Shown: piece by piece, positions 1 through 8,847 of the stretch
Layout of the letters: each line of letters begins with the position of its first letter
Numbering within the stretch: position 1 is the first letter of the stretch
NCBI GenBank assembly: GCA_020425085.1
Contig: JAGQRW010000004.1
Location: forward strand, 186,001-250,000
Direction: 5' to 3'
Length of the DNA stretch: 64,000 bases
From: Paracoccaceae bacterium
GTDB taxonomy: Bacteria; Pseudomonadota; Alphaproteobacteria; Rhodobacterales; Rhodobacteraceae
The notes under the pieces: generated by a model
What the model was told of the DNA's origin: nothing
The model's database searches: none
The model's input: only the letters and a program-made list of their open reading frames with translations
Program-made: the position numbers and the translations under genes

Positions 1-594
1 AAAGGAATTGGAACCCAGCACCAGCGGATAGTCATCGGCGCTTCCGCCCTCAAAGGCTTCGCCATCGACCTTGCCGAGGAAGTTGATTACCACCTGATCG
101 CCTTCCTTGGCCTTGGCGCCTTTTTTGCGGTCGTCGAAATTGTTGGCGGCACCCGCCAGATTGTCCAGCGCCTCAGCGATTTCCTTGTCGTCGACCTTGG
201 CGCGCAGGCGGGTCAGTTTGATCGACTTGAAATCAACTTCGGGAATGGTCGGCAAGGTCTCGTAATTCATGGAAACTTCGACATCATCGCCCTGTTTCCA
301 GTCCTGGTTGGTCATCTTTACTTCGGGCTGCATGGCCGGGCGGTCGCCGGTTTGGTCGAAATGGCTGCGCATGGCTTCGTCGATGGATTCCTGCATCGCC
401 TCGCCCAGCACGCGCTGGCCGAACTGTTTTTTCAACAGCGCCATCGGCACCTTGCCCTTGCGAAAGCCCTTCATTTCAACGTCGGGCTGTGCCTCGACCA
501 GTTTGTCATTGACCTTCTGGTCGAGTTCCGCCGCTGTGACGGTGATGTTATAAGCCCGTTTCAGGCCTTCGTTCAGGGTCTCGGTAACCTGCAT
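1..594 (-). CDS. tig: Trigger factor, N-terminal 198 residues (partial)
   Basis: Ribosome-associated chaperone and peptidyl-prolyl isomerase that meets nascent chains at the exit tunnel. The gene reads leftward and leaves the window, so only the first 198 codons are visible. The translation begins [19 protein letters not shown] and carries the ribosome-docking signature GFRKGKVP near residue 45. The FKBP-like PPIase domain begins near residue 160 ([16 protein letters not shown]). The ATG at 594 lies shortly downstream of a tRNA-Leu gene on the same strand, with an AAGAGGAAC stretch just before it as a ribosome binding site. The C-terminal chaperone arms lie outside the window. The family assignment is clear from the N-terminal signature; the full length cannot be judged. 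Confidence 0.93.
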   Translation of the reverse strand, partial: MQVTETLNEGLKRAYNITVTAAELDQKVNDKLVEAQPDVEMKGFRKGKVPMALLKKQFGQRVLGEAMQESIDEAMRSHFDQTGDRPAMQPEVKMTNQDWKQGDDVEVSMNYETLPTIPEVDFKSIKLTRLRAKVDDKEIAEALDNLAGAANNFDDRKKGAKAKEGDQVVINFLGKVDGEAFEGGSADDYPLVLGSNSF

Positions 595-618
595 CTTGTT
601 GTTCCTCTTGCCATTTTC

Positions 619-703
619 TGGTGCGGGTGGAGGGACTTGAACCCCCACGCCTTGCGGCGCCAGAACCTAAATCTGGTGCGTCTGCCAATTTCGCCACACC
701 CGC
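619..703 (-). tRNA. tRNA-Leu (anticodon TAG)
   Basis: The reverse strand folds as a class II tRNA: acceptor GCGGGTG pairs with CACCCGC, followed by discriminator A and an encoded CCA (619-621). The anticodon stem CCAGA/TCTGG encloses the loop TTTAGGT, giving anticodon TAG, which reads CUA leucine codons. A long variable arm (CGCCGCAAGGCG) and the T-loop GGTTCAAGTCC are visible. It lies 24 bases upstream of trigger factor and may share its transcript. Confidence 0.95.
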
Positions 704-830
704 GCAAATCGATAAGGCGACCACCGGGGTCGCCTCGAAATCCGCGCCCTTCTAGCAGAGGTTTTCCGTCGGTGCGAGTGGAAAATGCGTTAAAAACCTG
801 TGCCGGCATGTACCTGAAACATTCCAGTCG

Positions 831-2498
831 TCAGACAGCGTTGGCGCGAAAGATCCCCGGCAGCGCCTCGGGCAAATCTTCGGCGATCAGTCCGGGGCCG
901 AAACGCCGCGCCGCCTCGACATGCAGCCAGGTGGCCATCGCCGCTGCATCGGGCGGCAGAAATCCCCGTGCCAACAGGCCGGTGATGAAGCCTGCCAGCA
1001 CATCGCCGGCACCGGCCGTGGCAAGCCAGGGTGCGCAACGGTCGTAAGCGGCGGCATGGATCAGGGCGGTGCCATCGGGCGCCGCAATCACCGTATCCGG
1101 ACCTTTGAGCAAAACAACACAACCCGCACGCTTTGCCGCGGCTCGCGCTGCATCGACCCTGGAATAGGCCGGCCCGCTCATCGGCTCTGAAACGAACCTG
1201 TTCGCGATGTCGGGAAACAGGCGGGCGAATTCACCGGCATGCGGTGTCAGCACGCTGCGCTGGTGTAGCTGTTTGAACAGTTCCTTTTCATTGTTCTGAA
1301 AAATACTCAATGCATCCGCATCCAGTACCACCGGTCTTTGCGATGCCAGCGCAACCCTGACAAGTTCCATGGTTTCGTCCCGGATTCCCAACCCCGGCCC
1401 CAGACAGACGGCCGAGATCCGGGTATCTTTCAGCGCATCGGCCAGATTATTGGCGTCATTGACCTCGCGCAACATGATCGCAGTCAGGTGTGCTGCATTC
1501 TCGGCCATTGCATTTCCAGGGCTGCCAACCGTCACCAGCCCGGTGCCGATCCGTAGCGCGCCCAATGCCGCCAGCCGCGCCGCCCCGGTCCGCCCTGCCG
1601 GGCCAGACAGGATCAGCGCGTGTCCATGGGCATACTTGTGATCTCGACTTCCGCCTTTTGACAGCAAATCAAGTGGCGGCAACCCCCTTGCCGCAGCACG
1701 CAGATCCGGCACCAGGCTTTCGTTGGCAACCAGCCTCAACCGAGGCATCCGTTCGGCGCCGCTGGCAATGCCACCCTTCATGGTGAAGGGTGGTGTTTTT
1801 GCCGCCGCGCCCTTTTTCGGCGCAAAGCAGCGCCAGTTCAAAAGGCCGATATCCCGGACAACCAGCCTGCCGCATAGTTGCGGCCCAAGGTCAAGGAAAT
1901 GCCCGGCCTTGGGGCTGTCGAAGGCGACGGTAAGCCGCGCCAACCGTTCGATCGCGTGTTGGCCCAGAAACCGCCCGCTATCCATGCACAATCCCGAAGG
2001 TGCATCAATGGCAACGGTATCCCGCCAGGCATCGTCATCCTGCCGACCGGCCAGATGCGTGATCACCGCCAGCGCCTCGGCTTCCAGCGGGCGACTAAGG
2101 CCGGTACCGAACAGCGCGTCAATATAGATGGTCGAGACATTGCGCCTGAGCGCCGCCAGCGACAGGGGTTCGATCGGCCCGAACGCAGACCAGATATCGT
2201 GATTGATCCGCGCATCTTTTGGCAACCGGTTCTCATCGCCCAGAAACAGCACCCGCACATTCCAGTCCAGATCCTTCAGCAGCCTTGCCACCACAAAACC
2301 GTCGCCACCATTGTTGCCCGGCCCGCACAGGATGGTCGCCGATTGCGGTGCCTGACGAAACAGCGGCCATTCCTCCAGAATGGTTTCCACCACCGCCTTG
2401 CCGGCCCGCTCCATCAGTTCAAGTGCGGTCACCTCACCGCTGTCGATGGCGGCCTGTTCGATGCTGCGCATCTGTGCGGCGGTCAGTAATTCCGTCAT
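831..2498 (-). CDS. nnr: Bifunctional NAD(P)H-hydrate epimerase / ADP-dependent dehydratase
   Basis: Metabolite-repair enzyme that epimerises and dehydrates damaged NAD(P)H (NADHX, NADPHX) back to the usable coenzyme. The 555 residues hold both halves seen in bacterial Nnr. An N-terminal YjeF_N epimerase domain (about 1-215) contains the nucleotide loop LCGPGNNGGDGFVVARLL. A C-terminal ribokinase-like NnrD domain (about 275-555) contains LTPHAGEFARLF and the phosphate-binding GAGDVLAGFITGL. The start MTELLTAAQMRSIEQAA matches where the family begins. It diverges from glnB over a 158-base gap; nnr beside glnB-glnA is, from memory, a common order in Rhodobacterales. No defect is visible. Confidence 0.94.
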   Translation of the reverse strand: MTELLTAAQMRSIEQAAIDSGEVTALELMERAGKAVVETILEEWPLFRQAPQSATILCGPGNNGGDGFVVARLLKDLDWNVRVLFLGDENRLPKDARINHDIWSAFGPIEPLSLAALRRNVSTIYIDALFGTGLSRPLEAEALAVITHLAGRQDDDAWRDTVAIDAPSGLCMDSGRFLGQHAIERLARLTVAFDSPKAGHFLDLGPQLCGRLVVRDIGLLNWRCFAPKKGAAAKTPPFTMKGGIASGAERMPRLRLVANESLVPDLRAAARGLPPLDLLSKGGSRDHKYAHGHALILSGPAGRTGAARLAALGALRIGTGLVTVGSPGNAMAENAAHLTAIMLREVNDANNLADALKDTRISAVCLGPGLGIRDETMELVRVALASQRPVVLDADALSIFQNNEKELFKQLHQRSVLTPHAGEFARLFPDIANRFVSEPMSGPAYSRVDAARAAAKRAGCVVLLKGPDTVIAAPDGTALIHAAAYDRCAPWLATAGAGDVLAGFITGLLARGFLPPDAAAMATWLHVEAARRFGPGLIAEDLPEALPGIFRANAV

Positions 2499-2596
2499 GA
2501 TGTTTTCATTTCGATTAAAAAAGCGGCATCCTGCCTGTCATATGGGCATAGCGGGCGCGAATCCGCAACCATGCCAACCCCAGGCAGCTTAGCTAA

Positions 2597-2995
<399 letters not shown>

Positions 2996-3025
2996 GCAAC
3001 AACCCAACACAACGAGGACCAGAGA

Positions 3026-4435
3026 ATGAGCGATATCAATCACGTTCTGAAAACCATGAAAGATGAGGATGTCGCCTATGTCGACATTCGTTTCACCGAT
3101 CCGCGCGGCATGTTGCAGCATGTGACCATCAGTGCAGATCTGGTGGACGAGGATTTTCTTGAGGAAGGGTTCATGTTTGATGGCTCCTCCATCGCAGGTT
3201 GGAAATCCATTGAACAATCCGACATGAAACTGATGCCCGATTGTTCCACCGTCTATATCGACCCGTTCTATGCGGAAAAAACCCTGTGCATCCACTGCAC
3301 CGTGGTCGAACCCGATACCGGCGAACCCTATTCGCGCGACCCGCGTGGCACCGCCGAAAAAGCCGAGGCCTATCTGATCGCCTCGGGCATCGGTGACACC
3401 GCCTATTTCGGCCCGGAAGCAGAATTTTTCCTGTTTGACAACGTGCGTTATTCCAACACCATCAACAAGGTTTCCTATGAGGTTGATGCCTCGGACGGGT
3501 CCTGGAACACCGACACCGATTACGAGATGGGCAACATGGGCCACCGCCCCGGCGTCAAGGGTGGCTATTTCCCGGTCAATCCGATCGACGAGGCACAGGA
3601 TCTGCGCAGCGAGATGCTTTCGACCATGAAGGCGATCGGCATGAAGGTGGACAAGCATCACCACGAGGTCGCCTCGTGCCAGCACGAACTTGGCCTGATC
3701 TTTGGCACCCTGACCAAGCAGGCCGATGAGATCCAGAAGTACAAATACGTGATCCACAACGTCGCCCATGCCTATGGCAAGTCGGCAACCTTCATGCCCA
3801 AACCGATTTACGGCGACAACGGCACCGGCATGCATGTGAACATGTCGATCTGGAAAGACGGTAAGCCATTGTTTTCAGGAGATAAATACGCCGACCTTAG
3901 CCAAGAGGCGCTGTATTTCATCGGCGGCATCCTGAAACACGCCAAAACCCTCAACGCCTTCACCAACCCCACGACAAACAGCTACAAGCGGCTTATTCCG
4001 GGGTTCGAGGCACCGGTTCTCAGGGCCTATTCCGCGCGCAACCGCTCGGGCTGTGTGCGTATTCCATGGTCGGAATCACCCAAGGCCAAACGGGTCGAAG
4101 CGCGTTTCCCCGATCCCGCCGCCAACCCCTATCTGGCATTCGCAGCATTGCTGATGGCAGGCCTTGACGGCATCAAGAACAAATACGACCCGGGCGAAGC
4201 ATCCGACAAGGATCTTTATGATCTGCCGCCCGAAGAACTGGCCGGTATCCCCACGGTTTGCGCCAGCTTGCGCGAAGCACTGGAATGCCTGACGGCGGAT
4301 CACGATTTCCTGCTGGTCGGCGATGTATTCACCAAGGATCAGATCGAGGGCTATCTGAAACTGAAATGGAGCGAGGTCTATAAATACGAACACACCCCGC
4401 ACCCGGTAGAATTCCAGATGTATTATAGCTGCTGA
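3026..4435 (+). CDS. glnA: Glutamine synthetase type I
   Basis: Catalyses ATP-dependent amidation of glutamate to glutamine, the main ammonia-assimilation step. The 469 aa length fits the dodecameric GSI-beta class. Visible hallmarks are [15 protein letters not shown] near residue 50, the metal-site region [10 protein letters not shown], the ATP loop [17 protein letters not shown], and the adenylylation site [20 protein letters not shown] with the modifiable tyrosine at about residue 398. GS activity should therefore be under GlnE/GlnD control, consistent with glnB directly upstream. An AACGAGGACCAG stretch precedes the ATG as ribosome binding site. A strong terminator follows 15 bases after the stop. 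Confidence 0.98.
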   Translation: MSDINHVLKTMKDEDVAYVDIRFTDPRGMLQHVTISADLVDEDFLEEGFMFDGSSIAGWKSIEQSDMKLMPDCSTVYIDPFYAEKTLCIHCTVVEPDTGEPYSRDPRGTAEKAEAYLIASGIGDTAYFGPEAEFFLFDNVRYSNTINKVSYEVDASDGSWNTDTDYEMGNMGHRPGVKGGYFPVNPIDEAQDLRSEMLSTMKAIGMKVDKHHHEVASCQHELGLIFGTLTKQADEIQKYKYVIHNVAHAYGKSATFMPKPIYGDNGTGMHVNMSIWKDGKPLFSGDKYADLSQEALYFIGGILKHAKTLNAFTNPTTNSYKRLIPGFEAPVLRAYSARNRSGCVRIPWSESPKAKRVEARFPDPAANPYLAFAALLMAGLDGIKNKYDPGEASDKDLYDLPPEELAGIPTVCASLREALECLTADHDFLLVGDVFTKDQIEGYLKLKWSEVYKYEHTPHPVEFQMYYSC

Positions 4436-4450
4436 GGCTATTGCCAAACG

Positions 4451-4480
4451 AAAAGGCCCCTTCTCCGGGGCCTTTTTTGT
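4451..4480 (+). terminator. Rho-independent terminator of glnB-glnA
   Basis: A perfect 10-bp stem AAAAGGCCCC (4451-4460) / GGGGCCTTTT (4467-4476) encloses a six-base loop and runs into a T tract. It sits 15 bases past the glnA stop codon. Confidence 0.93.
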
Positions 4481-4617
4481 TTGGACGACTGTCAAGTGAT
4501 ACCGCTGTTGCTGCGGGGGAAACGCGCCGTGTGAGGCGGGTTCTGGTCACACGCTCGACTGTCCAGTTCCGCAACCAAAGAACACTCCGTCGATGCGAGC
4601 GATTAAGGGGATTTCGT

Positions 4618-5160
4618 TCATATCGCTTCCTGCTCAAAGCAGATTTGATGTGTTTCTGATGGGAGAAGCGGTTCAGACAGCAACCTGCAATATCCGCCTT
4701 CCGATGTGGTATCATGGTGTCTGCACGATCTGCAGATCCCGAACGGACGACCTGCATTTTGCGCCAGCATACCCCTCAGCACTGCGCTCAGGGATGCCAG
4801 CAGGCTGTCTTTCTCATCTTCCGTGAAATCAGCCAACGCACCCGCAAGAAGATGCTGTGCATTTGCAATGTCCTTTCCGTTCTTCGTCAATTCAAAGCTG
4901 ATCACGCGCTTGTCGAGATGCGATCGTCGTTCCGTCACGTAACCCTTTTGAACCAGGGACTTGAACGATTGCGACACGGTCCCGCGTGTGGTCCCCAGAT
5001 ACTCGGCCACATGCGACGGGCTTCGCGAAAACCGATTGGTCCTTCCAAGATAGTCCAGGACGGCGCGTTGGGTTGGGTTCAGGTCGCCGCCCCACGCTGT
5101 CGCAGCATCAAGGCGCGCAAGGCGATTGATCAGTTCGCGGATGTATGGGGCTTGGTCCAT
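4618..5160 (-). CDS. MarR-family regulator with C-terminal four-cysteine motif
   Basis: Probable DNA-binding repressor of 180 aa. The winged helix spans about residues 28-95, with the recognition helix around HVAEYLGTTRGTVSQSFKSL and the wing around RRSHLDKRVISFELT. A C-terminal tail adds four cysteines: C143 and C146 (ICRSCRHHD), C158 (GYCRLL) and C174 (HQICFEQE), spacing CX2C-X11-C-X15-C. Such a set could hold Fe-S or zinc or form regulatory disulfides. It diverges from a secreted-protein/redoxin pair across a 47-bp nested palindrome that begins 8 bases before its own start codon, so self-repression and control of the divergent genes are likely. MarR proteins with a similar Cys tail exist in other proteobacteria as far as I recall. 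The ligand or redox signal is not deducible. Confidence 0.88.
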   Translation of the reverse strand: MDQAPYIRELINRLARLDAATAWGGDLNPTQRAVLDYLGRTNRFSRSPSHVAEYLGTTRGTVSQSFKSLVQKGYVTERRSHLDKRVISFELTKNGKDIANAQHLLAGALADFTEDEKDSLLASLSAVLRGMLAQNAGRPFGICRSCRHHDTTSEGGYCRLLSEPLLPSETHQICFEQEAI

Positions 5161-5167
5161 GCCCGAG

Positions 5168-5214
5168 TAGTATCGAGTCGAAATAACTATTGCAATAGTT
5201 TCGACTCGATACTA
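5168..5214. promoter_or_regulatory. Nested palindromic operator between marR and the secreted-protein gene
   Basis: A perfect 16-bp inverted repeat, TAGTATCGAGTCGAAA (5168-5183) and its complement (5199-5214), surrounds a second perfect 16-bp palindrome AACTATTGCAATAGTT (5185-5200). The two dyads have slightly different centres (5191 and 5192.5). The block fills most of the gap between the divergent starts at 5160 and 5247. Palindromes of about 16 bp are typical MarR sites; two overlapping sites or a mutually exclusive hairpin are both possible. Confidence 0.85.
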
Positions 5215-5246
5215 TTAATGGAACGGCAACCTTGAAAGGACAACAC

Positions 5247-5999
5247 ATGACCCACCGTTTCCTGCCGTTACTCGCGATACTGGCCCTGACCGCCGGCCCG
5301 TCATTCTCCGAAGGTGCCCATGCGGTTGATCAAGAAGGCGCAATCCGGTCGGACGCCGACGCCGCCAAGACCGCATCCTTCGATATTCTTGCGGCTCACG
5401 CGCACCGCGAAGGTAATGTGGTCACATTCCACATGACGACGAACGGTATCGCGGGCGCGGATGTTCCCATGGCGACGGGCGCCCAGGGCGGGGCAGAGGT
5501 ATTGTCATATGTATGGCCAACCTCGCTTGATCCGTCTTCTGTCGGGTTTGAAGGCGGCACAGGCATCCTTGCATTGGCGGCAACCAGCCATCCGGACTTT
5601 GACGACACGCCACTCTTTGATGAGAATTTGGACGGCGACCCGACAAACGATGGCGTTGTCTGGCACAGCCACTGGGTCGTTCTGACCCCGACAGAAACCT
5701 GCGGCCCCGGTGCATTGGCCGTCCGCGATATTCCAGAAGGAACGTCACCAAAATTGCCGGCGACATGGCCAGGATTGCCGATCTTCCTGGACAGCCCCGG
5801 CTTTACTCCGCTATTTGACGGCCCCGAGATCGTCGTCAACGTGGCCTTCAACGGCGAGGTCGATCTGCAGGGTTTCGCATATGACGGCGTGACTTCGGCC
5901 TTGCGTGTGAACGCAAACGTTCATTCGCCTTTGCTTTGCGTCGTTGATGTTTTTGACGTCGCCTCGGGCGACTTGAGCTTGCCGGGCAGACTGAACTAA
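5247..5999 (+). CDS. Secreted protein of unknown function, next to MarR and redoxin
   Basis: I do not recognise this 250-aa protein. It begins with a signal peptide (MTHRFLPLLAILALTAGPSFS), so it should be periplasmic or secreted. The mature part looks beta-rich and contains several histidine clusters (AAHAHREG, VVWHSHWVVL, NVHSPLL), two cysteines (TETCGPGA and PLLCVVDV) and an acidic loop DENLDGDPTNDG that resembles a calcium-binding loop. Histidines plus paired cysteines would suit metal or redox chemistry, but that is inference. The ATG at 5247 is preferred over an upstream TTG (5232) because GAAAGGA lies 6 bases before it and the signal peptide starts there. It follows the MarR operator and precedes a CPGC redoxin by 59 bases, so it is probably MarR-controlled. 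Confidence 0.75.
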   Translation: MTHRFLPLLAILALTAGPSFSEGAHAVDQEGAIRSDADAAKTASFDILAAHAHREGNVVTFHMTTNGIAGADVPMATGAQGGAEVLSYVWPTSLDPSSVGFEGGTGILALAATSHPDFDDTPLFDENLDGDPTNDGVVWHSHWVVLTPTETCGPGALAVRDIPEGTSPKLPATWPGLPIFLDSPGFTPLFDGPEIVVNVAFNGEVDLQGFAYDGVTSALRVNANVHSPLLCVVDVFDVASGDLSLPGRLN

Positions 6000-6058
6000 C
6001 CCAAACGGGGCGGCGTTTCACGCGGCGCCGCTTCAGCCACGCCTTCGGAGTTTTCGCA

Positions 6059-6547
6059 ATGACCCCACCAGAGCTTTCGGTTTCGCAATGGTTCAACACG
6101 GATCAAGACATCAGCCTCGCTGACTTGCATGGGCAGGTCGTTGTGATCGAGGCGTTTCAAATGCTTTGCCCGGGCTGTGTCCTGCACGGATTGCCGCTGG
6201 CGCAGAAGGTGCAGAAAACCTTCGCATCAGACGCCGTCACCGTGCTGGGGCTGCATACCGTGTTTGAGCATCACGAAGCGATGACGCCGGTATCGCTTGC
6301 GGCGTTTCTGTACGAATACCGGATTACATTCCCTGTCGGCGTCGATGCCGCCGGGACCGGATCAATGCCAAAGACCATGGAGGCTTTCCATTTACGCGGC
6401 ACGCCCAGCATGCTCCTGATCGACAAGGCCGGCACATTGCGAGCGCATCATTTTGGCGAGGTCAACGAACTGCGGCTTGGGGCGGAGATCGCGACTCTGT
6501 TGAGCGAGAACCGTCCAGACAGAGCAATGTTGGGTTCAAAGTGTTAA
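6059..6547 (+). CDS. Redoxin / TlpA-like thioredoxin-fold protein (CPGC)
   Basis: Predicted cytoplasmic thiol oxidoreductase of 162 aa. The thioredoxin-fold active site C37-P-G-C40 sits in VVVIEAFQMLCPGCVLHG, and the cis-proline side of the fold is at LRGTPSMLLIDKAG. No signal peptide is seen, unlike membrane-tethered TlpA. It follows the secreted-protein gene on the same strand after 59 bases and probably belongs to the MarR-controlled unit. A conserved internal segment (HTVFEHHEAMTPVSL) looks family-specific. It could act as a peroxiredoxin-like reductase; the sequence does not decide between disulfide reductase and peroxidase activity. Confidence 0.85.
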   Translation: MTPPELSVSQWFNTDQDISLADLHGQVVVIEAFQMLCPGCVLHGLPLAQKVQKTFASDAVTVLGLHTVFEHHEAMTPVSLAAFLYEYRITFPVGVDAAGTGSMPKTMEAFHLRGTPSMLLIDKAGTLRAHHFGEVNELRLGAEIATLLSENRPDRAMLGSKC

Positions 6548-6911
6548 GCTAGGAGCTGAAGATCAGTGAAATGGTCTGAAAGCGGCAAAACAGTAGTCAA
6601 TTCCCAAAAGTAGAGACTGATGCAAGCATGCCGAACGGCAACTTTGCCATGCATACCCCGACTTTGACCCAAAGTAGGTAAACCAATCCCTTATGCGTCT
6701 CGTGCAGCAGGATGGTGCCATGCCAGAACTGTTGCAAAGTGGCATCTCGACCGCCATGCGCCAAGACTTGGCGAGCTTGCGGGTAACAGCCAGGATGGCC
6801 TTCTGCCCAATCCCATGTTTCAAAAAGTGTCGATTATGCCGAGACAAACCAATCAAAAGGTGGCATCAACCCATTTTCTTGCCGAACAGGTTGATCAGGT
6901 CCAATCATCCA
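6548..6911. other. Gap without a supportable gene
   Basis: A 364-base stretch between the redoxin and DUF2127 genes. A short reverse-strand frame (6563-6856) has a segment reading LKHGIGQKAILAVTRKLA that vaguely recalls transposase C-terminal ends, but it has no intact domain and no inverted repeats that I can see. I treat the interval as non-coding or as a decayed remnant. Confidence 0.5.
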
Positions 6912-7376
6912 ATGCCGACAGTTCACAAAATCTACATCGTGACCATTTTGGCAAAGGGTTTGCTGGGGATACTGCAAATTGCGATTTCGGCAGCTCTTTA
7001 TTTCGGGGCGTTGCAATACATTCCGCGCATTGTCCGAACAATGGTCAAACATGAACTTTCAGAAGACCCGGACAGCTTCATTGCCACCCGGATCCTGTCT
7101 TTTGCAAATATTGTCCCGACAACGGATTCCGGGTTCTATACCATCTATTTCGCCATGCATGGCCTGTTGCATATCGCTATTGTCATCGCTCTGCTTTCGA
7201 GGGTTCGATGGGCCAACAACGCCGCAATCGGCGTTCTCTTTATCTTTGTCATTTACCAGCTTTATGAATGGTTTGCCATTGGAGGAGTGATGCTTTTGAT
7301 ACTGACCGCCATCGACCTTGTCGTGATCTACCTGACGATATTGGAAAATCGACGAGGTCGGGGACACCCGGCTTAG
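6912..7376 (+). CDS. DUF2127-like inner-membrane protein
   Basis: Integral membrane protein of 154 aa with about four hydrophobic helices: ILAKGLLGILQIAISAALYF near residue 10, SGFYTIYFAMHGLLHIAIVI in the middle, AAIGVLFIFVIYQLYEWF, and VMLLILTAIDLVVIYLTI near the end. Overall pattern and size match DUF2127, whose function is unknown. The start at 6912 (MPTVHKIYIV) is chosen because the upstream extension of the frame lacks membrane character and looks non-coding. It is the last gene of an accessory patch before dddP. Confidence 0.75.
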   Translation: MPTVHKIYIVTILAKGLLGILQIAISAALYFGALQYIPRIVRTMVKHELSEDPDSFIATRILSFANIVPTTDSGFYTIYFAMHGLLHIAIVIALLSRVRWANNAAIGVLFIFVIYQLYEWFAIGGVMLLILTAIDLVVIYLTILENRRGRGHPA

Positions 7377-7419
7377 TTCCCTGGAAATGCCGCGATCGCC
7401 GGCAATGCCGGGTCAGTTG

Positions 7420-7438
7420 GTCGCATTCTGAATGCGAC
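7420..7438. promoter_or_regulatory. Perfect palindrome upstream of dddP
   Basis: GTCGCATTC-T-GAATGCGAC, two 9-base arms around a single base, lies 81 bases before the dddP start. There is no T tract, so it looks more like an operator than a terminator. The cognate regulator is unknown. Confidence 0.6.
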
Positions 7439-7518
7439 ACCCGGATTTCGTTTTTGGCAATGATCGTCTGCATTCTGCGCCTAGCCTGAAGAAGCAATCC
7501 AAGCCAAAGGCCGGCGCC

Positions 7519-8847
7519 ATGCGCGATCATTACCGAGATACCCGCAAGATCGACCCGACCCGCGGTGCCACCATGGGCGATGGCACCCCAAACGATCAGA
7601 ATCGAATTGAAATCGGCCCGACCCAGTTGGCGTTCAGGGAATGGCAGACGGCGGGACTGCAACCCCCGAACCTGAAAGCCATGCGCGAATTTCGCTGGGC
7701 GCGGCTGACCCGGCATATCGTCGATCGGGGCTATGGCGGATTGCTGATGTTCGACCCGTTGAACATCCGTTATGCCACCGATACCACCAACATGCAGCTT
7801 TGGAACACCCATAACCCGTTTCGCGCGGTGCTGCTGTGCGCCGATGGCTACATGGTGATCTGGGATTACAAGAATTCGCCGTTTCTGGCCGATTTCAACC
7901 CGCTGGTACGCGAGAGCCGCTCGGGTGCGTCGATGTTCTATTTCTCCTGCGGCGACAAGGTGGTTGATGACGCCAAGGGGTTTGTCGGTGAAATCAGCGA
8001 TCTGGTGCGCGAACATGGCGGCGGCAATCCTCGTTTGGCGGTTGACAAGATCATGGTGGCAGGGCTGCGCGCCCTGGAAGGCGCCGGTTTCGAGGTAATG
8101 GAGGGCGAGGAGGTCACGGAAAAATCCCGCTCGATCAAGGGTGCGGATGAGATTCTGGCGATGCGCTGCGCCATGAACGCCGGTGAAACCGCCGTTGCAG
8201 CCATGCACCGGGCCGCCCTACCCGGCCTTTCAGAGGATGAAATCTGGGCGGTGCTGCACGCCGAAAACATCAAGCGCGGCGGCGAATGGATCGAGACCCG
8301 GCTACTGACCAGCGGGCCGCGCACCAATCCCTGGTTTCAGGAATGCGGCCCTCGCATTCTGCAAGATAACGAAATCCTGGCTTTTGATACCGATCTGATC
8401 GGCTGCTACGGCATTTGTGTCGATATTTCCCGAACCTGGTGGATCGGTGATGAAAAGCCCAGCAACGCGATGATATATGCGATGCGCCATGCGCATGAAC
8501 ATATCATGACCAATATGCAGTTGCTGAAACCCGGCGTCAGCTTCAAGGAACTGACCTTTGGCGGCCATCATCTGGATGCGGAATTTCAGCCGCTGAAATA
8601 TGGCTGCAAGATGCATGGTGTCGGGCTGTGCGATGAATGGCCGCTGATTGCCTATCCCGACCAATGGGTCGATGGGGCGTTTGATTATGTGCTGGAACCC
8701 GGCATGGTTCTTTGTGTCGAGGCACTGGTCGGGGCGGTCGATGGCGGGTTTTCCATCAAGCTGGAAGATCAGGTGCTGATCACTGAAACCGGCCATGAAA
8801 ACCTGACCACCTACCCGTTCGATCCGGCGCTGATGGGGGTTGGCTGA
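7519..8847 (+). CDS. dddP: DMSP lyase DddP (M24 peptidase-like fold)
   Basis: Cleaves dimethylsulfoniopropionate to dimethyl sulfide and acrylate. The 442-aa protein has the creatinase/aminopeptidase-P fold of DddP and follows remembered DddP sequences closely, for example RKIDPTRGATMGDGTPNDQN at the start and LLMFDPLNIRYATDTTNMQL. The bimetal site is complete: D290 and D292 (AFDTDLIG), D302 (VDISRTWW), H366 (KMHGVGLCDEW), E401 (LCVEAL) and E416 (KLEDQV). D372, in the position of the reported catalytic aspartate, is also present. These residues lie five positions lower than my recollection of the Ruegeria enzyme numbering. The start at 7519 matches the family N-terminus; the frame extends upstream to 7432 without homology. 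A palindrome lies 81 bases upstream. Its 3' end overlaps the convergent gene by 37 bases. An ordinary peptidase is unlikely given the DddP-specific segments. Confidence 0.93.
   Translation: MRDHYRDTRKIDPTRGATMGDGTPNDQNRIEIGPTQLAFREWQTAGLQPPNLKAMREFRWARLTRHIVDRGYGGLLMFDPLNIRYATDTTNMQLWNTHNPFRAVLLCADGYMVIWDYKNSPFLADFNPLVRESRSGASMFYFSCGDKVVDDAKGFVGEISDLVREHGGGNPRLAVDKIMVAGLRALEGAGFEVMEGEEVTEKSRSIKGADEILAMRCAMNAGETAVAAMHRAALPGLSEDEIWAVLHAENIKRGGEWIETRLLTSGPRTNPWFQECGPRILQDNEILAFDTDLIGCYGICVDISRTWWIGDEKPSNAMIYAMRHAHEHIMTNMQLLKPGVSFKELTFGGHHLDAEFQPLKYGCKMHGVGLCDEWPLIAYPDQWVDGAFDYVLEPGMVLCVEALVGAVDGGFSIKLEDQVLITETGHENLTTYPFDPALMGVG

Noticed and set aside
5232-5246. TTG 5232 as start of the secreted protein
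   Set aside because: ATG 5247 has a better-spaced ribosome site and begins directly with the signal peptide.
6563-6856. Reverse-strand frame with a transposase-like segment (QKAILAVTRKLA)
   Set aside because: Too short, no catalytic residues or terminal inverted repeats, and the resemblance is a few residues only; reported as a gap.
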